DNA of 64,000 nt, taken from contig CAJTQI010000002.1 in assembly GCA_910578645.1 (NCBI GenBank), forward strand, positions 1-64,000. Direction: 5' to 3'. This stretch comes from an uncultured Lachnospiraceae bacterium (GTDB lineage Bacteria > Bacillota > Clostridia > Lachnospirales > Lachnospiraceae). Positions 24,490 through 32,390 of the stretch are shown here, one piece after another; position 1 is the first letter of the stretch; every line of letters begins with the position of its first letter. The translations under genes and the position numbers were made by a program. Under the pieces are notes generated by a model. It was not told where the DNA came from, did not search any database, and saw only the letters and a list, made by a program, of their open reading frames with translations.

Positions 24490-25377
24490 ATGGAATTGGG
24501 TATTCATAACCTGACAAAGACATTTGGGAATTTTACGGCAGTGGACCAACTAGATGTTGTGATGCATCATGGGGTCTATGGGCTCCTGGGGGTAAACGGC
24601 GCGGGGAAGACAACGCTGATGCGCATGATTTGCACGCTGCTTCGCCCCACGGAAGGAAATATTACGTACAATGGCAAGGACATTATAGCGATGGACGGAG
24701 AATACAGGAAAATACTGGGGTATCTTCCCCAGGAGTTCGGATTTTACCCGGAATTTTCCGTGGAAGATTATCTTCTTTATATCGCGTCTATCAAGGGACT
24801 TGCCCCGGCGGTGGCTAAAAAGAGAGTGAAGGAGCTGATTGGAAAGGTGGGTCTTGGCAAATCAGCCAATAGGAAGATGAAGAAACTGTCGGGCGGCATG
24901 AAGCGTCGCGCGGGAATTGCACAGGCGATGTTGAATGACCCGAAGATTCTGGTGTTGGATGAGCCCACTGCGGGACTCGACCCGAATGAAAGAATCCGTT
25001 TCCGCAACTTAATCAGTGAGATTGCAGAAGAGAGGCTGGTGCTTTTGTCCACTCACATTGTGCCGGATGTGGAGTATGTGGCAAATGAGATTCTTCTGAT
25101 GCGGGACGGGCGGATTGTGCACCGGGGAACCGCGGATGAACTTATCGGTTCTATGACGGAAAGCGTATGGAAATGTTATGTGGGGAAGAAAGAAGTATCC
25201 CGTTTTGTGAAGCGGTATAAGATTTCCAATATCAAGTCGGAGGCGCAAGGCGCGTGGCTAAGGGTAATATCGGATAGGCAGCCGTTACCTGACGCGGTAG
25301 CGGAGGAAGCGACACTGGAGGATGTATTTTTGTATTATTTCGGAGAAAAGGCGGGAGATGGCGATGCTGCGATATGA
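24490..25377 (+). CDS. ABC-2-type exporter ATP-binding protein
   Basis: A 295-residue ATPase. Walker A is GVNGAGKTT (34-42), Q-loop LPQEFGFYP, signature LSGGMKRRAGIAQAM, Walker B ILVLDEPTAGLD and the H-switch STH. A C-terminal extension (from about 215) ends in EEATLEDVFLYYFGEKAG, typical of NatA/BcrA-like exporters. ATG 24490 is chosen as the start after GGAG. The last bases overlap the permease gene. Part of the sigma-controlled operon; substrate unknown, possibly an antimicrobial peptide or a lipid. Confidence 0.9.
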   Translation: MELGIHNLTKTFGNFTAVDQLDVVMHHGVYGLLGVNGAGKTTLMRMICTLLRPTEGNITYNGKDIIAMDGEYRKILGYLPQEFGFYPEFSVEDYLLYIASIKGLAPAVAKKRVKELIGKVGLGKSANRKMKKLSGGMKRRAGIAQAMLNDPKILVLDEPTAGLDPNERIRFRNLISEIAEERLVLLSTHIVPDVEYVANEILLMRDGRIVHRGTADELIGSMTESVWKCYVGKKEVSRFVKRYKISNIKSEAQGAWLRVISDRQPLPDAVAEEATLEDVFLYYFGEKAGDGDAAI

Positions 25378-26557
25378 AATGAAAAAAATATTTGTGAAGC
25401 CCATGAACAAAATCATAGTGGTTCTATTGGTATTGATTACATTTGTGATGGGATTCCTGACTATCCGGGATGTACGGTATCTGGAAGAAAACGGAAGCCA
25501 GCTAAGCGGTATAGCGGCGGCGTGCCGGCTGAAAGAGGATAAAAGCAGATGGCGGGGGTATCTGACGGAGGATGTGCTGCGCCAGGCGGCGGAAGAAAAC
25601 AGCCACATCCATTCTGTCTCGCAGGATGCGGACGAGGGATACCAGAAGCGGCAGGGACTAACAGACATTCGGGAGTTGCTAAATGTTGCTTTCTGCGATT
25701 ACGGGGATTATGATTATTATAAGGCGGACAGTATTGCTCCTGAAGAAGCGGCAGGGCTTTATGAGCGCAGAATAACCCAACTTGAAGAATGGTTGGACGC
25801 CGATGAAGACCATTTGTCCGATGCAGAGAAGGATTTTCTGACAGGGCAGTATAAGAAACTGGAAACGCCATTTTACTATGAGTATGCGGACGGTTGGACG
25901 GCTCTGATGGATTCGCAGTATTTGCCGACAATCATGATTATTTTAGTGGTATTGGCGGGATTTTTGGTCGCAGGGATTTTTTCGGATGAATTTCAGCTGA
26001 AAGCGGATGCAGTTTTCTTTTCTTCTAAATTGGGGAGAAACAGGGCGGTCCGCGCGAAGATAGGGGCGGGTGTCCTTTCGGTGACGGCTGTTTACTGGGG
26101 GATTATCCTGCTGTATTCGCTGCTTGTGCTGTGTGCGCTGGGATTTGGCGGAGCAGAGTGCCCGATTCAGTCCAGATATGCAAACTGGGACAGTATTTAT
26201 AATTTTACCTATCTGCAAGACTATCTTTTTGCTGCAATAGGGGGATATGCAGGATGCTTGTTTATCTTAATGTTCGCCATGTTTTTATCGGCGAAATTAC
26301 GTTCTACAGTGATTGCGGCGGCGGTTCCTTTTGCTTTATCCTGCGTGCCGATGTTCCTGGGGAGAATTTCTTTGCTTTCGGGTGTGATGACGCTTTTTCC
26401 TGACCAGCTTCTTAGGATGAACAAAAGCCTGGATGCGATTGTCCTGTATCAGATTGGTGGCAGGGTTGTGGGGTATCTTGTGCTGATTGTGCCGGTTTAT
26501 TTCGTGCTTTGCCTTATTTTGGCGCCTGTTCTGTATGGCGTGTACAGGCGGGCATAG
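25358..26557 (+). CDS. ABC-2-type exporter permease
   Basis: A membrane protein of about 399 residues. One N-terminal segment (KIIVVLLVLITFVMGFLTI) is followed by a long extracellular region of about 165 residues rich in charged and Tyr residues, then five or so segments from TIMIILVVLAGFLVAGIFSD to LVLIVPVYFVLCLILAPVLY. That layout is usual for ABC-2 permeases of peptide-resistance systems. The start is ATG 25358 or 25364, inside the ATPase gene, with GGCGGGAG upstream. It forms the exporter with the preceding ATPase. Confidence 0.82.
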   Translation: MAMLRYEMKKIFVKPMNKIIVVLLVLITFVMGFLTIRDVRYLEENGSQLSGIAAACRLKEDKSRWRGYLTEDVLRQAAEENSHIHSVSQDADEGYQKRQGLTDIRELLNVAFCDYGDYDYYKADSIAPEEAAGLYERRITQLEEWLDADEDHLSDAEKDFLTGQYKKLETPFYYEYADGWTALMDSQYLPTIMIILVVLAGFLVAGIFSDEFQLKADAVFFSSKLGRNRAVRAKIGAGVLSVTAVYWGIILLYSLLVLCALGFGGAECPIQSRYANWDSIYNFTYLQDYLFAAIGGYAGCLFILMFAMFLSAKLRSTVIAAAVPFALSCVPMFLGRISLLSGVMTLFPDQLLRMNKSLDAIVLYQIGGRVVGYLVLIVPVYFVLCLILAPVLYGVYRRA

Positions 26558-26667
26558 CGATTGCGATAAACCTGTTTACAGCTATCCTAAAGATATGCTA
26601 TGGTATGTATATAAAAGGGTATTTTTATTCCACAGAAAATATCATAGGGCAAAGGAGAACGGCGGAT

Positions 26668-27930
26668 ATGGATAATTTTTTTGAGCAGGTGAGAAAAAGG
26701 GCGGCGGATTACCCGGAGTTGTTGGAAATTTTTGAAAATTGCTATATGAATACACTCAATACCACAATCAGGGAACAGGGGGACGGCACTGTCCATGTGA
26801 TTACAGGGGATATTCCGGCGATGTGGCTGAGGGATTCGACGGCACAGGTGCGTCCGTATATCTTCTGGGCGAAGGAAGATGACAAGATTAGGGAGATGAT
26901 TGCAGGGGTAGTCAAGAGGCAGTTTAAATATATCTGTATTGACGAATATGCAAATGCTTTTAACGAACGGGACAACGGGGCATGTTGGGAGAAGGATGAC
27001 CCGGACCAGAATCCGTGGGTATGGGAGCGCAAATTTGAGGTGGATTCCTTGTGTTATCCTGTGCAGCTTGCGTATCTTCTGTGGAAGAACACGGGATGTA
27101 CCTCACAGTTTGACGAGAATTTCCATAAAGGGGTAGAGAAAATATTCCATGTATTTAAGACAGAACAGTTTCATGAAGAAAAATCGGAATACAGGTTCAG
27201 GCGCCAAAACGCATTTTTCAGGGATACCCTTTCCAGAGATGGGAAAGGCGCTCTTGTAAAGTCCGGGACAGGATTGATTTGGTCGGGATTCCGCCCCAGT
27301 GACGATGCTTGTACTTACGGATATTTAATTCCATCCAATATGTTTGTGGTGGTCATCATGGGATACCTGGAAGAACTGGCAAGGGAGTTGTTCCACGACG
27401 AACAGATGGAGAAGGATGCAAAACTCTTAAAAGAGCAGGTGCGGGAGGCAGTTGAGAAAGAAGGAAGAGCCAATACGGAAGAATTTGGGATGGTTTACGC
27501 ATATGAGACCGACGGGTATGGTATGTATAATCTGATGGATGATGCCAATGTGCCGAGCCTTCTTGGCATGGAATATCTGGGATATCATGGCGACAAGGAA
27601 ACGATGGAGAATACCAGGAAATTCTTGTTGAGCGACGGGAACCCATACTATTTTAAGGGAACAAAGGCGGCAGGCATTGGAAGCGCACACACCCGTTCCG
27701 GCTATATCTGGCATATTGCGATGGCTGTCCAGGGGTTGACGAGCGATTCCCGGGAAGAAAAACTTCAGATACTTAAGAATATGGTAGCCACTACGGGCGG
27801 TAAAGGCGTGATGCATGAAGGATTCCTCTGTGACGATGACAGCAAGTTTACCCGTGAATGGTTTTCCTGGGCGAATGCGATGTATGTGGAATTGTTCTTA
27901 GACTATTTGGGGTATAGGTTGGAAAGGTAA
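26668..27930 (+). CDS. GH125 exo-alpha-1,6-mannosidase
   Basis: A 420-residue glycoside hydrolase family 125 enzyme, an inverting exo-alpha-1,6-mannosidase that trims N-glycan or other mannosides. Typical segments are VHVITGDIPAMWLRDSTAQV, KFEVDSLCYPVQLAYLLWKN, LIWSGFRPSDDACTYGYLIP (holding the family's catalytic Asp position) and GFLCDDDSKFTREWFSWANA (Glu/Trp end). No signal peptide, so it acts in the cytoplasm on imported oligosaccharides. ATG 26668 follows AAAGGAG. It lies 110 bases after the ABC permease and may be co-transcribed, although functionally unrelated. Confidence 0.9.
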   Translation: MDNFFEQVRKRAADYPELLEIFENCYMNTLNTTIREQGDGTVHVITGDIPAMWLRDSTAQVRPYIFWAKEDDKIREMIAGVVKRQFKYICIDEYANAFNERDNGACWEKDDPDQNPWVWERKFEVDSLCYPVQLAYLLWKNTGCTSQFDENFHKGVEKIFHVFKTEQFHEEKSEYRFRRQNAFFRDTLSRDGKGALVKSGTGLIWSGFRPSDDACTYGYLIPSNMFVVVIMGYLEELARELFHDEQMEKDAKLLKEQVREAVEKEGRANTEEFGMVYAYETDGYGMYNLMDDANVPSLLGMEYLGYHGDKETMENTRKFLLSDGNPYYFKGTKAAGIGSAHTRSGYIWHIAMAVQGLTSDSREEKLQILKNMVATTGGKGVMHEGFLCDDDSKFTREWFSWANAMYVELFLDYLGYRLER

Positions 27931-27947
27931 TAGATTGAAAATGAAGA

Positions 27948-27991
27948 GAAACTCTAAAGCAGCCAACACGCCGCGTTAGAGTTTCTTTTTG
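27948..27991. terminator. Bidirectional terminator between GH125 and ogt
   Basis: GAAACTCTA (27948-27956) and TAGAGTTTC (27977-27985) form a perfect 9-bp stem followed by TTTTTG. The genes on both sides converge on it. Confidence 0.75.
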
Positions 27992-28001
27992 TTTCGGCTT
28001 A

Positions 28002-28535
28002 TTATAGTGCTGTTCCCTTTTTGGGGATGAAAAAATTCTGCATATCGACTTTTTCTAAAGTGAGTAGTTTTATTTTTTTATCGATACCTCCGGCGTATCC
28101 GGTGAGGCTCCCGTTTGCCCCCACGACTCTGTGGCAGGGAACGATAATGGAAATTCGATTGTGTCCCACCGCCCCACCGACAGCCTGGGCAGACATTTTG
28201 GACAGAGCTTTCCGGATGGCTGGATTTTGTGCAATTTCTTTGTAGCTCGTGGTTTTCCCATAAGGTATTTTGCATAATAGTTCCCATACCGCAAGTTGGA
28301 AAGGCGTTCCGGTCAAATGAAGAGGTGGCATAAAATTTGGTTCTTTTCCTGAGAAATAGACACCCAGCCATTCTTTTGCCTGTTCATGAAATGAGGAGTT
28401 CTTTTCTTCGTGTGCCGGCTCAAGCTGACTGGCATAATACTTCTGTCCTTCAAACCATAACCCGGTGAGTCCGATTTCATCGGCGGCGAGAAGAATATCG
28501 CCGAGGGGTGAAGGGTAGTGGGTTGTGTATTGCAT
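28002..28535 (-). CDS. ogt: Methylated-DNA--protein-cysteine S-methyltransferase
   Basis: A 177-residue Ogt/MGMT-type DNA repair protein that removes O6-alkyl groups from guanine by transfer to its own cysteine. The acceptor motif is IVPCHRVVGANGSLTGYAGG with Cys134; the HTH region is GTPFQLAVWELLCKIPYGKT and TSYKEIA. An N-terminal RNase-H-like domain is present (MQYTTHYPSPLGDILLAADE). AAGGAGGAAAA precedes the ATG. Monocistronic, convergent with GH125. Confidence 0.93.
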   Translation of the reverse strand: MQYTTHYPSPLGDILLAADEIGLTGLWFEGQKYYASQLEPAHEEKNSSFHEQAKEWLGVYFSGKEPNFMPPLHLTGTPFQLAVWELLCKIPYGKTTSYKEIAQNPAIRKALSKMSAQAVGGAVGHNRISIIVPCHRVVGANGSLTGYAGGIDKKIKLLTLEKVDMQNFFIPKKGTAL

Positions 28536-28613
28536 TTGGATTTTCCTCCTTCACAATCATTTTTTCTCTATTCCGAAGCGCTTTGCAACAATAAAAATGA
28601 TTCCATTAGCTCA

Positions 28614-28619
28614 ATTATA
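28614..28619 (-). promoter_or_regulatory. Extended -10 element of ogt
   Basis: On the minus strand TGCTATAAT, a TG-extended perfect -10 box, lies about 80 bases upstream of the ogt ATG; the -35 region is a T-run only. Confidence 0.45.
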
Positions 28620-28763
28620 GCACTATTGTAAAGACAAAAAAGATTTTTGTTGGAAGCGTGGCGTACTTTTATGCATAATATCCAGTAAAGCAAGCTTGTC
28701 TTTATCGATAATAGTCAGTATAATTATTTTGCAGCATTGTTATGGCATAGAAGTGGGGTAAAT

Positions 28764-29672
28764 ATGATTCAAACAGGGGATAAAATCGGAATTGTCTGTT
28801 GTTCGAATGGGCTGAAGAAAGAACGTGCAGAGGAAGTCGGACGTCTGGAGAAGACGCTTAGGGCAATCGGGCTAGAGCCTGTATTGAGCGATTATATTTA
28901 TGTTATGGAAGGCAGCTTCAACGGGACGGGTGAGGAACGTGCCCGGGCGCTGATGGATTTCTATAAGGACGATGGGATTAAGGGTATATTCGATATTTCG
29001 GGAGGCGATTTGGCCAACGGCATTTTGCCTTATCTGGATTACGATGTGATAGCGGGCAGTGGTAAGACACTCTGGGGTTATAGCGACCTGACTGCGGTGC
29101 TAAATGCTATATATGCCAGGACAAGGAAAGCTTGTGTCCTGTATCAGATACGGAACATGCTCTATGACTGTGGGGAACGGCAGAGGGCGGATTTTGGGAA
29201 TACGGTTATCAATGGCAGAGATGACTTATTTCATATAAATTATAGGTTCCTTTCCGCAGATACCGGATGTCAGACAGGGGATACGCCTGGCGAACGGTGC
29301 ATGGATATGCAAGGCATTGTGGTGGGCGGGAATATCCGTTGCCTCCTGAAACTGGCAGGAACACAGTATATGCCGGATTTAGAAGATAAGATATTGTTAC
29401 TGGAAAGCTACAGCGGGACGTCTGCACGGATTGAGACGTATCTGTGCCAGTTGGAACAGCTTGGGGCGTTCCGGAAAGTGGCGGGCATTCTGCTTGGGAC
29501 ATTCACGGAAATGCAGCAAAAGAAGTCGGCTCCGTCTGTGGAGGCGCTGATACGTAAATTTGTCGGAAAAAATATGCCGGTCGCGGTTACAGGACAAATT
29601 GGGCATGGGAGCGACGCGAAAGCTGTGTGGATTGGTAAAGAATGGAATAGACATAGAGGAGGTGACAACTGA
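28764..29672 (+). CDS. LD-carboxypeptidase, S66 family (LdcA/MccF-like)
   Basis: A 302-residue serine peptidase of family S66. The nucleophile region is WGYSDLTAVLNAIY with Ser107; Glu comes from LLLESYSGTSARIETYLCQL and His from GQIGHGSDAKAVWIG. It cleaves the terminal D-Ala from murein tetrapeptides in recycling, or, in the MccF branch, inactivates peptide-nucleotide antibiotics. It has no signal peptide. I choose ATG 28764 (AAGTGGGG upstream). The next gene is an MFS exporter of drug-efflux type, but a 10-bp hairpin separates them. Confidence 0.85.
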   Translation: MIQTGDKIGIVCCSNGLKKERAEEVGRLEKTLRAIGLEPVLSDYIYVMEGSFNGTGEERARALMDFYKDDGIKGIFDISGGDLANGILPYLDYDVIAGSGKTLWGYSDLTAVLNAIYARTRKACVLYQIRNMLYDCGERQRADFGNTVINGRDDLFHINYRFLSADTGCQTGDTPGERCMDMQGIVVGGNIRCLLKLAGTQYMPDLEDKILLLESYSGTSARIETYLCQLEQLGAFRKVAGILLGTFTEMQQKKSAPSVEALIRKFVGKNMPVAVTGQIGHGSDAKAVWIGKEWNRHRGGDN

Positions 29673-29714
29673 TGTTAATAAGAGACAAAAACCCGGTTTT
29701 GTGCATTGCAACAG

Positions 29715-29752
29715 CTCCATGCAAAGTCTAAATGGGCAGTGGTTGCATGGAG
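29715..29752 (+). promoter_or_regulatory. Hairpin ahead of the MFS gene
   Basis: CTCCATGCAA (29715-29724) and TTGCATGGAG (29743-29752) form a perfect 10-bp stem in the 147-base gap between the peptidase and transporter genes. No T-run follows. Could be a processing or attenuation structure. Confidence 0.4.
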
Positions 29753-29819
29753 TAGTATAACTGCTCTTAGGCTTTGCGTACTTTAAATGATTCACATTTG
29801 ATGATAAGGAGCAAAGTCT

Positions 29820-31133
29820 ATGAAAAAACATACAAAATACAAAGATTTCTTCCAGGCATTAGGGGAAATGAAGCAATATTTATTATTGTGGAGCACCCAG
29901 TCCTTTTCCGGGCTTGGGAGCGCCATGACAAGTTATGCGCTTGTCATCTGGTCTTATACGCAGCAAGGCTCTGCGCTTATGACCGCGTTGCTGATGGTGA
30001 GTTCTTATGCGCCCTATGTGCTGCTTAGCATTTTTGCCGGGGCATTGAGTGACCGTTGGAATAAGAAGGATACCATGCTGGTGTGTGATACGCTTGCTGC
30101 GGTCAGCACTGTGGTTATGTTGGTTTTACTCAAAGGCGGCGGGCTGCATATCTGGCATCTTTATCTGATTAACGGCGTGAATGGCGTGATGAATACGGTG
30201 CAGCAACCGGCTTGTGAAGTAGCGACCACCAGGGTGTTGCCAAAGAAGTATTACCAACGAGTGGGTGGATTGCGCTATTTTGCTAGCTCTTTAAATTCCA
30301 TTATGACGCCAATCATTGCGACGGCGGTTCTGGGAATCGCAGGAATGAGCGCGGTGGTAGCGTTTGATTTGTTTACTTTTGGCGTGGCCTTTGTGACGTT
30401 GGCCTTTGGTATACATATTCCGGAAAAAGAGGGGCTGGATGAAGAAAAAGAAAAACTTTTGGCGTCCGCGAAGAAGGGACTTGCCTATCTGCGTCAGGAG
30501 CAGGGAATTTTTGGCCTGATTATGTTCTTAGCGGCGATTAACCTGGTGGCGTCTGTGTACGACGCCGCATTTCCGGCGATGATATTGTCGAGAAACGGGG
30601 GCAGTGAGAAGACTCTGGGTATGGTGAATGCGGTGATTGGGCTCACAACTTTTGCGGGCAGTATTCTGGCATCATTCGTAAAGAAACCGAAAAGCAGAGT
30701 GCGTGTTATATGTAACTGCCTGCTTTTTTCCATGAGTACGGAGAATTTCCTCCTTGCATTCGGGCAAACACCTCTTATCTGGTGTATCGGAGGATTCCTT
30801 GGGTGGATTGCCATACCGCTTATGAGCACGAACCTGGATGCCATCATGAGGCTGCGGGTGCCGGAACAGATGCAGGGGAGGGTATACTCGGTGAGAAATT
30901 CCCTGCAGTTTTTCACCATACCGATTGGATATTTTCTTGGCGGATTTCTGGTGGATGAGGTGTTTGAGCCGATTATGGCTATGCAGCCTGCGGGCAGTAT
31001 TTTGACGAGGATGTTTGGCAGCGGTAAAGGCTCCGGTGCCGCGTTCCTTTTTCTTGTGATTGCTTTTGCAGGAATTTGCGTGTGTCTGTACTTCAGGCGT
31101 GACAAGCGTATTTGGGCGCTGGAAGAAAAATAA
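29820..31133 (+). CDS. MFS transporter, macrolide-efflux type
   Basis: A 437-residue, roughly 12-segment major-facilitator protein. The loop 2-3 signature is GALSDRWNKKDTMLVCDTLA (G-x-x-x-D-R-x-x-x-K), and the start LLLWSTQSFSGLGSAMTSYA is typical of the MefA/MFS_3 group of enterobactin/macrolide exporters. A central cytoplasmic loop (KEGLDEEKEKLLASAKKGLA) divides the halves. AAGGAG precedes the ATG. The substrate cannot be inferred; many clostridial members do not confer drug resistance. Confidence 0.85.
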   Translation: MKKHTKYKDFFQALGEMKQYLLLWSTQSFSGLGSAMTSYALVIWSYTQQGSALMTALLMVSSYAPYVLLSIFAGALSDRWNKKDTMLVCDTLAAVSTVVMLVLLKGGGLHIWHLYLINGVNGVMNTVQQPACEVATTRVLPKKYYQRVGGLRYFASSLNSIMTPIIATAVLGIAGMSAVVAFDLFTFGVAFVTLAFGIHIPEKEGLDEEKEKLLASAKKGLAYLRQEQGIFGLIMFLAAINLVASVYDAAFPAMILSRNGGSEKTLGMVNAVIGLTTFAGSILASFVKKPKSRVRVICNCLLFSMSTENFLLAFGQTPLIWCIGGFLGWIAIPLMSTNLDAIMRLRVPEQMQGRVYSVRNSLQFFTIPIGYFLGGFLVDEVFEPIMAMQPAGSILTRMFGSGKGSGAAFLFLVIAFAGICVCLYFRRDKRIWALEEK

Positions 31134-31236
31134 AATAGAAAGGCATGAAAAAAGTCTTCTATCATGGCAGAGAATATCGTTCCTCTTATAAGGGGGACTT
31201 GTGAGTGAACTATACAAAGTGAAATATAGTGGTGGT

Positions 31237-31270
31237 ATGTATGGCAGGAAAGTTCTTGACTGCCATACAT
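31237..31270. terminator. Hairpin between convergent genes
   Basis: ATGTATGGCAG (31237-31247) and CTGCCATACAT (31260-31270), a perfect 11-bp stem, loop 12. No clear T-run on either strand, so termination is only probable from its position between the MFS gene and the leftward gene at 31326. Confidence 0.4.
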
Positions 31271-31325
31271 GCCTGCCTTGCACGATAAAAGACCCTAAAT
31301 GTAAGGGCGTGTTTTACACCGCTTC

Positions 31326-32159
31326 TTAATGGGTAATATTGTTGCAGAATAAATCCAAGGTGCCTGTATAGGCGGCGACCGCAATGGAAGTTGCAGTGCC
31401 TTCCGTCATTGGGGCGGTGTTGCTGTCCGGTATGCCGGATGTTAAGAAACTGTGCTGTCTTTGGCTGCTAAGATATTGTTGTCTCGCATATTCCTCACGG
31501 AGTGCATATTTTTGTGCAGCGTCTTTTTTCATTGTTCTTTCGACTTGCTCTTTCAGCAGCTTTTTCATTCTTTTGTGACGTTTAATCCACCAATCTTCCT
31601 CTTCTTCGTCGTCTTTGTCCGGCTTATCGTTTTTGAACGCGGCCTTGTTGAAACCCTCTCCGTGATGTTCTTCTATAGAAGCGCCGAAATGCTCGAAGCA
31701 GATAATTCCGTCGTTATTACCCCAACCGAAAAAAGGATTGCGCACTGAGCGGTCTTCCACGAAATATCCGAGAACCCAGGCTTCATAGTCAGGGTCTTTT
31801 TTCATTTGTTCCCATCCTTTCTCGGAAATGGAGATGGTGGTTACGTCATTGACTCTTGTGGAGTCGTATGGAATCGTGTCTAATAGGGCGGTGAAGTATG
31901 CTTTGTATTCTTCCATCGTCATCTCTTTTGTAGCAACATTTGTGGCGCCGTTCTTTTTCCTGACAGCCCTGCCTGCCCTGACTTGCTGCTCTACATGGCG
32001 GGCATGGTCCGGATGCCTCCTTTTGAAGACATCTACTGTGCTTTCCTGTATCGCGTCTTTGAAATCGTTTGTAGATTCTGTCTTTGTGGTAGTGCTTTTA
32101 ATAAAAGATTTATAAGTCGTCGGTGTGTTGTCTACGATGTATGTGGCTGCTATGCTCAT
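31326..32159 (-). CDS. Conserved hypothetical protein, DUF6033-like
   Basis: A 277-residue soluble protein. The N-terminus is Ser/Thr-rich and unstructured (MSIAATYIVDNTPTTYKSFI), then a compact domain with ISISEKGWEQMKKDPDYEAW and VLGYFVEDRSVRNPFFGW, then an acidic/basic coiled-coil stretch (DKDDEEEEDWWIKRHKRMKK). It resembles clostridial proteins annotated as DUF6033, often near motility genes; this is from memory and moderate at best. GGAGGG precedes the ATG. No secretion signal. It is divergent from the ABC_ATPase gene at 32391. Confidence 0.5.
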   Translation of the reverse strand: MSIAATYIVDNTPTTYKSFIKSTTTKTESTNDFKDAIQESTVDVFKRRHPDHARHVEQQVRAGRAVRKKNGATNVATKEMTMEEYKAYFTALLDTIPYDSTRVNDVTTISISEKGWEQMKKDPDYEAWVLGYFVEDRSVRNPFFGWGNNDGIICFEHFGASIEEHHGEGFNKAAFKNDKPDKDDEEEEDWWIKRHKRMKKLLKEQVERTMKKDAAQKYALREEYARQQYLSSQRQHSFLTSGIPDSNTAPMTEGTATSIAVAAYTGTLDLFCNNITH

Positions 32160-32390
32160 ATGCCGGCCCTCCGTTTTTTGTGAAATGTACCTTGCTTGCT
32201 TCTATATTTCCTTTCGTCAGGAAAGGGTATGTATATTAGGGATAAGTCATGAAACAGGGTGTTCTGTGGCACGAAATAAGCCGGAAATGCAGAGGCCCAT
32301 GTATATGTTTGAATGTGTATAGCGAATCTGAGACAAGTATGGTACAATAACACAGATATATTTGGGAATAAGAGACAGGAGAAAGAATAT

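Noticed and set aside
26668..27930. GH125 as part of the sugar-uptake locus
   Set aside because: It lies 9 kb away behind the sigma/exporter operon with unrelated genes between; no evidence of a joint pathway.
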